This document shows positions 21,298-31,546 of a DNA stretch of 64,000 bases, piece after piece; within the stretch, counting starts at the first letter, position 1, and the number at the start of each line of letters is the position of its first letter. Under the pieces are notes generated by a model that did no database searches, was not told the origin of the DNA, and saw only the letters and a program-made list of their open reading frames with translations. This DNA is from Liolophura sinensis (taxonomy: Eukaryota; Mollusca; Polyplacophora; Chitonida; Chitonidae), in the NCBI RefSeq assembly GCF_032854445.1, contig NC_088296.1:12004706-12068705 (forward strand), in the 5' to 3' direction. Both the position numbers and the translations under genes were made by a program.

Positions 21298-22154
21298 GAT
21301 AATGGAAGGCGTAACTTGACACAGCTTCGCCCGTCAGGACGGTGGTATACCCACATGCAGGACTGATATAGAGCTGGTATAGATTAGATAGGGCTGTCTG
21401 TGTGAAGTTTAAACAGGTACTAACCTACTTCTACAGCCTATAGCTTACAGATCTCCTGTTCAGGCTGATAAGTTGTCTTTATATTCCTAACAATAACACA
21501 ATAAAACACTGAAAGGTGGGAGAGTTTGACCCGTCACAATTTTCTCAGATAGAGAAACTTTAGACATTCGACCCCATTATCACATAGTGTCCTGTTCTAC
21601 TGACAACCACTGTAGTCCAGACATTTGACTCCATTATCATGTACAGTTAAGCTCCTTTCCGTGCCACTGTCCTCCAGACGTTTGAGCCGATTATCATATA
21701 GGGCCATGCATCCATCACTGCCATTATAGTCCAGATGTTTAAACCAATTATCTTATACCTGAAGTCCCACCATTTCTGTTGAAGATGTTTGTAATTTGGC
21801 TGGTCTTACCTTTTACCTTTCAGCTGACTCTTATTTTTACACACAAATCTGCTATTCATGGGTGGAGCTGTAAAAAATTGTCTCTTATACATGATAAATG
21901 CTAGAATCGTCAAATGTCTAACTGAGCAGTTATTTCCACTCAGGGAAGCGAGGCGCTCAAACTCTTATGTAACATGTTTAGCAATGCTTCTTCAGCAATA
22001 GCGACAAAAAATACTGTACCCCATATGTTGTTGGAAGAGAGGAATATGCACTGAACTGCAGATGGAGACGGTGTACTGTGTTGAAATTTTATATTTTCGT
22101 TAATGGAGGATCTGTATTGGTACCAGTTTAAGTAATTTGCTGGTTTTATTTCAG
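21298..22154 (+). other. TRIM A 5' intron remainder with degenerate repeat
   Basis: Collinear with unit 2 (48137-48978). About four degenerate 52-60-bp copies of 'cagacatttgactccattat' lie at 21555-21760. It ends in the acceptor tggttttatttcag just before the TRIM start exon. Confidence 0.55.
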
Positions 22155-22172
22155 TGAAAAACCGAGGGTGTA

Positions 22173-22844
22173 ATGGCTGAAAGCAAGGAAAATCGTGAAG
22201 CAGTCCTCACATGTCCGATATGTGTGGAAACATTCCGCAAACCAGTAATGTTACCTTGTCAGCACAGTTTTTGCAGGGAGTGTATTGGTGTATATGCTGA
22301 CAAGTCTAAACCGGGACAAACAGATGAGGCCTCCTGTGGCACGGGGAGTGAGGGCATTCACCAGCTGATCTCATGCCCTGTATGTCGGACACCAACCAGT
22401 CTGGGGAGAGAAGGTGTGGCTGGTCTGCCTCTCAACTTTCATCTGGCAGAAATAGTGGAGAGGTTCTCTTCTGCTGTGAAGTTTGAGGATGACACCCCAT
22501 ATTGTTCTCTGTGTGGGGATGATAATCAGGCTAAAGCTGTCAAGTTTTGTACCGACTGTTGTTTACTGTATTGTAAAGACTGTCTGGCTTCCTTTCATCC
22601 CATGATGGGGGCTATGAAGCGTCACCGGTTGATTTCGTCCCTGGAGTACCTCTCACAGGAAACCTCACAGCGACAGACCACCGGCAGGGATGAACAAACA
22701 ACTCAGCAAGCGTCATGTGCGAGACATGGTCAGCCATTCGGCTTGTACTGTGTACCGTGTCGGATGGTGATCTGTGTGGGGTGTGTGGTTGACCATCCGA
22801 AACACGCTGTGCAAGATATACCATCTGCAGCTGAGAACGACAAG
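22173..22844 (+). CDS. TRIM A exon 1: RING, B-box 1, B-box 2
   Basis: 224 codons. The RING is C3HC4 with zinc ligands C14, C17, C29, H31, C34, C37, C68, C71. B-box 1 is about 111-151 (C111, C114, C126, C129, C134, C137 and two His). B-box 2 is 182-211 (C182, H185, C193, C196, C201, C204, H208, H211). All zinc ligands are present, so E3 activity is likely. The exon ends GACAAG|GTAATG; the ORF runs 17 codons into the intron before a stop. Confidence 0.92.
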
Positions 22845-25800
22845 GTAATGCGAAAAAGATATTCGTATACGAGTCAACAACCAAAATGGATGTTCTAAGT
22901 CATTAATCGTAAAGTCAATTCCCAGCACAACGATTAATACGAACCATGAAAAACTAAGAAATTGTGTGAGTTGCTTTGTGTGAATTACTTTGGAATCATG
23001 CAAAGAGAAGTAGTTAACAGTTTTCAATGATGTTAGAAAGATGCAAGGATGTTCTAAGCCAATGATTTAAATCACAGTCTAAGTCGTGTACCACGCTAGT
23101 ATATAGGTCTATAATCAATATAATTATGTTATGATTTGGAACTATATATTGACCCAATGTTCGTAAACCATAGTGAAGAATGGGTTTTTTGTCCTGTACT
23201 GTAATGTGTCCTTTGGAAGGCGTATTTTTTAATGTAGCGTTTATTTCCATTACAGCCAGCTGTTTTGAACAAGACAAGTGAACTGGAGAAAGTGCTACAA
23301 GAAACTAAAGAATCACTGTCGGGAGTTACGAGGCTGCACAATAAGATACAGGTTGGTAGTTTTGATGACACTTGGTCAACTTGTGATTTATTGCATACTT
23401 GGTGACTCATTTTGCGAATGCAAATTATTGCTATCATGCACAGATCCAGAAAACAACAGAAAGTACATTGTAGATACAGTTGTGTGGCGCTTATGTTCCA
23501 CTCTTTTACACAGGCATGTATAATTTCTTTAAACACAAATGTAATGGTCTGGAAGCGATAATAAACCTTGTTTCTGTTTGTCAGGAAGCCCAGGAACTTC
23601 ACACTCAAGAGGTAGAAAGGGCTTATTGTGCAGCCTTGGAAGCCTTACAGGCCTGGAAACAACAGTCCTTAGATGGCATAAAAACCCGCTATTCACAGTG
23701 GAGTGTGGAGTGTAGCGCTGTACTCAAACATTTCCAGCTACAGGCTCAGGAAATGGAGAGGATGGTACAGGCTTCCAAGGATTTATTGGCGTCATTGGAC
23801 GTCGAGTTTTTACAGGTAAGTCAAACATGCACAGTCTCTTTACATTGGTTTAGCTGCCTCAGCTGCAGTTAAATACCTTATCTTACCACACAGGACAACC
23901 TGTGGATAATTTTTCAGCTTCAGAGAACATATATAGTTTTCTTACATGTATGGGCTATAGATATCTTGGTTGTGACCGCTCAGTTGTAAACAAATGTGAT
24001 ATGTATGTTGTGTATGTACACAGAGGCATCTCATTTACCTTTGTCACATTATTGAACCTGTGACCGTCTTCATACAATGACACTAATGAACAGTGACCAG
24101 GTGTTCAAATCCATCTCATGCTGCCAGATATTCTGAAGTTTTAGGTCCAGGGTTCAACTGCTTCACTTTGTTCAGTGGTTCTTTCCTGTCGCTGTCCGTT
24201 TTTTTCTACCCATAAACGTAACCGCTCTGCGATTAGACTAATAAACAACTCCACGATCCTTTATATGTAATATTAAAAAAGAGTTCATTGTTTGATGTTT
24301 TTTCAAAAAGACGTGTGAACACGAACAGCAGTAAAGTCCATATCAGTGTTTAAAACTATAAACCATACAGACAACCATATCTCAGTTGATGTTTGTAGTG
24401 GTGAAAGTAAAGTATTACATTGCTTTATCAGCCTTTTGAAAAAGTAAAGGTATGAGTATGTTGTTCATTGGATGGTTTAACCATGTGGGAATAAAGAAAC
24501 TCTATATTCCTGCCAGGATTACATATATATTGGCTAAAATGAGTAGACCAGGTGACCCAGATTTTAGAAGGAATAGAGTAGCTAAAGAGTCTTCGTTTTG
24601 GTTAGCATGGTTACATGATTTTATATGTATGCTCAATTCTGTTTGTTGACAGGGTTCTACGGACTTCACCAAAACGTATGTATAAATGTGTTATACCTCT
24701 CTAGGTTTGTTATACATGTGCACATGACTGTTGTTAGCAGATGTGTTTCTGTAACACTGAGTACCAGCACTGTAGTTGTCCAAAACATGACCCAAGTGTA
24801 AAATATATCTAGTGTTCAAACATACACTTGCTCAGACAAATCAGACCTAACCTGCTAGGTATATCATGACATTTTCATAACTGTGTGGTACACAGGATTA
24901 CCACACGACTGTGTCTCTTTGTTTTCTCTCCTCTACTCACAGAATTGATGACCAGCTGAATCAGATAAGAGCAGACCTGGTGAAACATGAGGTCAGCAGA
25001 CAAAAGCTTCTAGATTCTTTACAACATGACCAAGTTGTTCCTAGACAGGTGACTGTAAAAGAGACAGTGCAAGAACGTCAGGATTTAGAAGCAGCAGTCG
25101 GTAGACCAGTGTCACCCCTGCGTGTTACAAGTAGGTTCTTTTATGTATAAAAGGTATAGAGCAGGGTGTGCTCAGAGGACATGAACAACTGTGGGGTTTA
25201 CACTAGTATGTGCATCAAAGACACAAATATAAAGTGGAGAAGACGCAGAGTTGTGTGTGTGCAAAACATACAGTAGACGGTGTTAAGAAGAAAACAAACC
25301 GATATGAGCTGTAGCAAAGTAGGGCACACCCAGAAAAAGAACATTATTCCAAGAGTAACAAAAATGAGAAGAGTTTACAAAGAGCACAGATAGTGTGAGT
25401 TGTACATTAGGGTGTGAACAAAAGAGAAACTGATGTCAGGCTTACAGTAGGGTGTGGGCAAAAGACACAGAGTAATGCAGTGTACAATAGGGTGTACACA
25501 GAAGACACAAACTGATGTGAGGCATGCATTAGGGTGTGCACAAACATAAACTTATGTCCAGCATTAATTAAGGTGTCCACAACAGACACATACTAATCAG
25601 AGGTATGCATTAGAGTGGGCAAAACAGATACAAACTAATGTGAAGCATGAAATAGGGTGGGCAAAACAGATACAAACTAATTTGAGGTATGCAGTAAGGT
25701 GTGCACATAGGATGTAAACTAATGTGAGGTATACAGTAGGGTGTGCACAGAGAACACAAACTAATGTGAGGCATAAAATTGTGTATGATACTTGTCAAGT

Positions 25801-28641
25801 GTACACTGGGCTAAGAACTCAAAAAGAATTCAGTAGTCTGTCCTAAGAAATAAAAAGCCAGTGTAAGCTATATACAGAATGATTTGCTCATAAATAAATA
25901 AAAATGTGGTGTATACAACATTATGGTTTTTTGTGTTTCGAAAAAAGGTAAATACATTGCAAAGTTATATATCAGCACATGTACAGTTAGAACAGGACAC
26001 ATAGGAGTGTACCCTTCGGTGTCTGTGTGATATTTACTTGATGTGTAAAATCAGCAGATGTGCTGTTAGAACAGGAGAGATGGCAGTGTATCCCCCAGTG
26101 TCAGGGTTATATTTACTGTACAAATTAGTAAGTGCACTCTTAGAGTAGGACAGATGGCAGTGTATCCGTCAATGTCTGGGTGATATTTACCTCATGTTTG
26201 CAAATCAGCAAGTCCACTGTTAGAACAGGACAGATGGAAGTGTATCCGTCAATGTCTGGGTGATATTTACCTCATGTTTGCAAATCAGCAAGTCCACTGT
26301 TAGAACAGGACAGATGGAAGTGTATCTGTCAATGTCTGGGTGATATTTACCTCATGTTTGCACATCAGCAAGTCCACTGTTAGAACAGGACAGATGGAAG
26401 TGTATCCGTCAATGTCTGGGTGATATTGACCTCATGTTTGCAAATCAGCAAGTCCACTGTTAGAACAGGACAGATGGAAGTGTATCCGTCAATGTCTGGG
26501 TGATATTGACCTCATGTTTGCAAATCAGCAAGTCCACTGTTAGAACAGGACAGATGGAAGTGTATCTGTCAATGTCTGGGTGATATTGACCTCATGTTTG
26601 CAAATCAGCATGTCCACTGTTAGAACAGGACACATGGCAGGGTACCCCTCAGTGTCTGGGTGATATTTACCTCATGTTTGGACATCAGCAAGTGTAGTGT
26701 TAACACAGAACAGATAACATACTGTACACCTGTATGAGTGATAGTTACCTCATGATTGTGTACAAATCAGCAGGTGTAGTGTTAATACAGAACAGATAAC
26801 ATAGTGTATCCCTGAGTGTCTGAGTGATGTTTACCTCATGATTGTGTACAAATCAGTAGTTATACTGTTAGAAAAGGACAGATAACACAGTGTACCCCTC
26901 GGTAAAATAGAAAGAAAGTAACTCCGAATATTGAAGTGATAATATAAGTCTGTGTTTCTATCACTATATTTGTGCCATCATCGGGAAATATATACAGTAA
27001 AGAATAGATAAGCTTATATACATGTAGTTGTGTAGGTATACAATGCATGCATGTATAAAGACAAAACAAAGTATGGGAATTTAGAGGAAAAGCAGGAATG
27101 GTTGAGCCTGAATTACATAATGTTAAACTGGTCTGGGATGAAAAAGGGAATAAAATGTAGAGTTGAAAAAAAAACACAGGGTGGTTGGGGGGAGGGTGGT
27201 GAATAGGCCTACAATATAAATAAAACAATAGATACTGGTGAAAACAGCAAGACATGCATATATTTATGTGCACTGCCTCTTATACCAGGTTAATATTATG
27301 TAATTCCTCCGTTTTACATAATGTTATTTTCATCTCTCTTTTTTTTTAAATTATTATTATTACTATTAAAGGGTAGAGATTTCATGTATGTAGGTCTATA
27401 TATTAATAATTGTTGATCTACATTTATCTCCTCACTCTATATATGTTTGATTTTTTAAAATTTTGAAATATGTGACTTTTTTGTAAATCTACTTCAGAAA
27501 ATTTAAGCTAATACTTCTTTATTACTAATAATTGTGATGAATTGAATAGCCTTTGGGGTATTGTGGCAAAGAAAGTAAGTTGTGTGTATCGAGTTACCTC
27601 CCTTACTACACAGACCGATTTGGCAGGGTGTTACGCCACGAATGCCAGCAGGCCTACTACAGCTTCGTAGTGATTTTTGTGTTTAAATGTGCCATAACTG
27701 ACAACTAAAACCCTGTGTTGGATAGAGGAAGGTATTGTTCTTGTTGTAGGTGATAAGTTTCAAACAAATCAGAGCGCTAAAAATCTGTATTTTAACCCAG
27801 TACTTGGTCTATGTCGTACCCCTTCATTTAGTGATGGATCCAGTTCTTGTCGAAGCTCAACTCTTTTGAACCGTCTGAAAATGACAGAAATTTGTGTATA
27901 AATTACATTCTTGTCACAGCAATATGTGTGATTTTATTCCAAGAGACTGTGTTCAGAAAGTAAAACCACTGTATGTGTACAGGTATTTACATCTCTGTCT
28001 TACAGCGTGTGTTTATGGTTTGCTGTTGTTTATGATGCTTCTGTTGTGTTTTTGCAGAGCCGACGCTGAGATTCACAGAGACAGACGACAGTGTGCTGAG
28101 AATCACTGACAGCGGCTGTGTGGTAAAGGGTGAGGACTTGTACGGGGATGGGAGGTGGAGGAGAGCTGTGACAGACGGGCGTTACCAGACGGGCAGGTAC
28201 TACTGGGAGATACACATCACCTGTTCATATGGCTGTTACTGTTGTGTAGGAGTGAGACAGGAGAGCTGTGATGTGAGGGGGATGACAGACCCTGGCCGCA
28301 ACTCCTGGTACATTGAGATGGCGTACCGTGGTGATGAGGTCAGGTGTTATAGTCACAGTGGTGGTGGTGAGATAAAACCTGGCTATCTACAGTACAGACG
28401 TTACACACGACCTCATCACCTGGGTGTGTACCTGGACTGTGATGACCACACACTGACAGTCCTGGACTGTGACAACAACCAGGTAATGCACACTGTCAGT
28501 GATGTTATCGTCACAGAGCCTCTCGTGCCATGCGTTGCGTTTCGTGTCTGGTCTGGATCTGGATCTGTGTCTGCTCGTCTGGTAACGGGCGACTCTGCAA
28601 CTCTGCCTCCAGTTCTCTGTGATATGATAAGCACTTCCTGA
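22173..28641 (+). CDS. TRIM-type E3 ubiquitin ligase, copy A (six coding exons)
   Basis: Predicted 597-aa RING E3 ligase of the TRIM C-IV layout (RING, B-box 1, B-box 2, coiled coil, PRY/SPRY), expected in the cytoplasm. Exons: 22173-22844, 23256-23351 (96 nt), 23585-23815 (231 nt), 24653-24675 (23 nt), 24943-25130 (188 nt), 28058-28641. All junctions are GT-AG and the phases (0,0,0,2,1) join without a stop. The 96/231/23 pattern is the classic TRIM coiled-coil exon set. The ATG follows an in-frame context 18 nt after a splice acceptor. The frame is intact, so the gene is probably functional. TRIMs of this layout often ubiquitinate partners chosen by the SPRY domain, commonly in innate immunity; that role is inference. 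Orthology to a named TRIM cannot be fixed. Confidence 0.88.
23256..25130 (+). CDS. TRIM A exons 2-5: coiled coil and linker
   Basis: Four exons: 23256-23351, 23585-23815, 24653-24675 and 24943-25130. Together they give about 179 residues of charged heptad-rich helix (for example ELHTQEVERAYCAALEALQA) that would form the antiparallel TRIM dimer, then a linker. The 23-nt microexon is between tgtttgttgacag and gtatgt. Reading straight into exon 5 from exon 3 would hit a stop, so inclusion of the microexon is required for frame. Confidence 0.83.
25390..25800. repeat. 42-bp minisatellite in TRIM A intron 5
   Basis: Degenerate copies of a 42-bp motif around 'aaactaatgtgaggtatgca' plus 'gtagggtgtgcacagaagac'. 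The orthologous array in copy B is at 53015-53650. Confidence 0.8.
25970..26900. repeat. 80-bp minisatellite in TRIM A intron 5
   Basis: About eleven copies. The central six (26161-26640) are exact 80-bp units starting tgtatccgtcaatgtctggg and differing at a few bases, with degenerate copies on both sides. Absent from TRIM B. Confidence 0.93.
28058..28641 (+). CDS. TRIM A exon 6: PRY/SPRY (B30.2) domain
   Basis: About 194 residues (404-597). PRY-like start (DDSVLRITDSGCVV), then SPRY landmarks: GRYYWEI, CCVGV, the YRGDEVRCY region, HHLGVYLDCDDHTLTVLDCD and a conserved C-terminus. The acceptor is tgtttttgcag|ag; the split codon joins exon 5 in phase 1. Compared with copy B, changes cluster in the first two thirds while the last part is nearly identical. 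Confidence 0.9.
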
Positions 28642-30410
28642 CCATCGGGTAATTATTCATTACATCTTTTCCATCATATTATAATTTGTTTGAAATAGAG
28701 TGGTTAATTATGTCTCTTTGAACAAATTTTTGGGTATAAATGTTTTAGTTAATGTCAGCAGTGTGGCTAATTCAGTAATCTGTCACAAGCTTACAGCTTG
28801 GTGTAGTTGTACACAGTCTGTCTGACTTGTCCTGAACATCAGTGTCAGGTTTTTTCCAGATAAAATACATGTAGATAATGACTGGGTAGTTTTAGTTTTA
28901 GTAATGGAGATTTGTGAGAAAGCGACTGAGGGTATAAAGGATTATTTTTCTTACCATGATCGGGCCGGTATGTCATAACTCAGGAGTGATTTCAGATTAA
29001 ATCGTCAAAAAAGATCAGATCAGATTCACGTTGTTGTTGCAGCATGTTACACAAGACAGTTCTATTTTGAATGATACTAGCGATGTTTTTTGAGAGAAAT
29101 AAACCATAATTTGTAATGGGTTTGAAAATGATTACCTGGCTGAAAGGTATTACATAACTAGCGACAACAAAGAAAAAGACCACGTGGATGAGTACAGGTA
29201 GAGCTTTTGGCACCTGGCCCCAGATGCAGATTGGGCTAGAACAGGTTGGTTGGATAAGCTACATGTAGTCATCTAGGTTGTGTTATGTAACTTGGATGTA
29301 AGTTTCGGATAAAAATGAGAGAAAAACATAACCTGTGGGCCATTATTAAATTAAAGTGAGTGCAATCCAACCATCCCTCCAATAAAAGGCCTACCTGAAA
29401 GGGTGTTTTTCTTATAATAGAAGTTTCATTACGCAGAATATACAAAAAATCCCTATTGACCGACCCTATTTTGTCTCCATGATGAGGTTAATCCCATGCT
29501 AAACAAGGACTGTTTTTAGGATGCCGTTGTCAGCTGTAAGTTTCTCGTTTTCTGTATGTTTCTCTATTTTTCAACTTAGTTTATTCAAACATTGGCGTTC
29601 TTAACACTTTGTCATGATCTGGGTATAGTTTGTGTATCTCACATGTTAACAGTAGTAAACATTTTAAGCTGTTTATCAGATTTTTATCTTTACTATAAAC
29701 ATAGTGACATTTACTGGACTATTTGTGTTTATTGAATACATCTACCACATTACTATGTAAACATCTGGCATGTTTTCTATAATAAACACTTATGTCTTAG
29801 TTACCAAACAGTTTTTTGATGAATAAATACCAGTTGGCATTAATCCAAACTGTAATAAAACTGTGTTTAAAAACACTTCTTTTTATGATGTACTGTAAAT
29901 CGTTAACCTTTTTAGCCTCTAAAAGTGTTTTCTGGAATCTGTGCATATATTTATTATGAAAGTGATGTTAAAATGGTTTGTGTCACTCAAGATGTAAGCT
30001 TCATAAAACTGTGCCAATTATTTATCTACACTCTGTAGTTCTCTAACAATATTTCAAATTATCGGTTAAAGAGGTGGCTGAAGAGGTTGAAGAGTTTATA
30101 GTAAGCTACATGAGGAAGGTTGAAAAAATTAGGGCAAGCGATATGAGGAAGGTTGAACAATTAGGATAAGAAATATAAGGAAGGATACCACAGATATATA
30201 TTATGGGTATAACCTTTTTTCCTTTAAATGACTTTTACATGTAAGTGCTGTGATATGACATGTGACATGTATTATTGTATTCACTGTCCTGTAAGCATTA
30301 GGCCCACATTGTGATATTTTCTAATACATAGTTTCTAAAAACATTGATTACTTTACTTGAGGAAGTGGCTTTATCCCCAGTACTGTTACTAGGACAACCT
30401 GTGGTCAAGA
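28642..30410 (+). other. TRIM A 3' UTR and flank
   Basis: No further gene seen. AATAAA at 29098-29103, about 460 nt after the stop, is a candidate polyadenylation signal and is conserved in copy B. The rest is AT-rich flank collinear with unit 2 (55220-57001). Confidence 0.6.
29098..29103 (+). terminator. Candidate TRIM A poly(A) signal
   Basis: AATAAA, conserved at 55676-55681 in copy B. Other AATAAA hexamers occur further on (near 29379), so the site actually used is uncertain. Confidence 0.35.
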
Positions 30411-30689
30411 TTATGAGGTCACTGCACCATTTTATCACCTTGCTGTTATTTTGATGTGAGTTGTTGTTGTGTTCATGTATGATTCGGTGATGTTTTGCCA
30501 TTATCTGCCTTTTGTGTTCACACTTCTGAAACGTATGCTTAATAAAAATAAGTGATTGTGTAATGTGTAGCCGTCGTTTGAATGGTTGAATTACACTGTC
30601 AATGAGATGTAGTAATACATACAGAAAAATCATGCACGCTATGTAGCATTTTTACACTAAGTTATACATATACCAATTTCACAATCAAC

Positions 30690-31370
30690 ATGTTCAAGCT
30701 ACCTGATGAGTATCTTCTCAGTAGTGCTGTTTTCCTATCTGTCTGATATATGATCTGATGTGTATCTATTTAGGTGTGGGTGGTTTCCTCTGTGTGACAC
30801 CTTGTCCGTATGTTATATGATGTGTATCTTTTCAGTTGTGATGGGTTTCTTGCCTGTCTGATACCTTGTGCGGATATTTCCTGATGTGTGTCTTCTCAGG
30901 TGTGATAGGTTTACTGACTCTCTGACACTTGGTCCACACTTGACCTGATGAGTGTCTTCTCAGGAGAGATGGTTTTCCCCTCTCCATAATACGGGGTCCA
31001 CACATTACCTGATGTGTGTCTTCTCAGGAGAGATGGTATTGCCCTCTCTCTAATACAGATTTCACACACTACTTGATGTGTAACTTCTCAGGAGGGATGG
31101 TTTTCCCCTCTCTCTAATACCGGGTCCACACTTTACATGGTGTGTAACTTCTCAGGAGAGATGGTTTTCCTCTCTTTAATACCGGGTTCACACATTACCT
31201 GATGTGTAACTTCTCGGGAGGCTGGTTTTCCCCTCTCCACAATACCGGGTCCACACATTACATGGTGTGTAGCTTCTCAGGAGAGATGGTGTTGCCCTCT
31301 CTCTAATACAGATTCCACACACTACTTGATGTGTAACTTCTCAGGAGGGATGGTTTTCCTCACTCTTTTA
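30690..31370. repeat. ~60-bp minisatellite, unit 2
   Basis: Same motif family as 285-905. The number and order of subrepeats differ, so the array has turned over since duplication. Confidence 0.85.
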
Positions 31371-31420
31371 GCTTTAAGCATACTGACGGCTGATTTTATA
31401 GTCTCTGATATAAAGAACAC

Positions 31421-31546
31421 CAAGTCCAGCTCATGCTGGCTTCCTCTCCGTTCGTACATGTACGCGGAACGGTCTACAGCAACCTGCGGATGGTCGTATA
31501 AGTGAAACATTGTTGAGTGCGGCGTAAAACACTCACCAAATAAATG
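31421..31546 (+). mobile_element. SINE 3' fragment (unit 2)
   Basis: Counterpart of 955-1080, with the gagtgcggcgtaaaacac tail. Confidence 0.75.

Larger units (their letters stand above)
25131..28057 (+). other. TRIM A intron 5 with two minisatellites
   Basis: 2927-nt intron, the longest in the coding part. It contains a 42-bp array (25390-25800) and an 80-bp array (25970-26900). Antisense ORFs here follow the repeat. The 80-bp array is missing in copy B. Confidence 0.8.
1..30410. repeat. Tandem segmental duplication, unit 1
   Basis: The sequence starting at base 1 (ttatgaggtcactgc) recurs at 30411 and 57002, and collinear homology follows each start. The bases before 30411 and before 57002 also match each other, so position 1 is an arbitrary phase of the array and not a true edge. 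Unit 1 is 30.4 kb because it contains the 8.3-kb LTR retrotransposon. It lacks the ~4.6-kb block present in unit 2. It contains TRIM copy A. Confidence 0.93.

Noticed and set aside
23129-23608. 159-codon antisense ORF across TRIM A introns 1-2
   Set aside because: It overlaps real exons on the other strand, has no domain and is not preserved in copy B.
25970-26900. Regular 80-bp repeats that might suggest a CRISPR array
   Set aside because: The units are contiguous with no unique spacers, lie in a eukaryotic intron and show minisatellite drift.
26860-27273. 137-codon minus-strand ORF in TRIM A intron 5
   Set aside because: Low-complexity Pro/Cys/Leu composition, overlaps a minisatellite edge and is not conserved in copy B.
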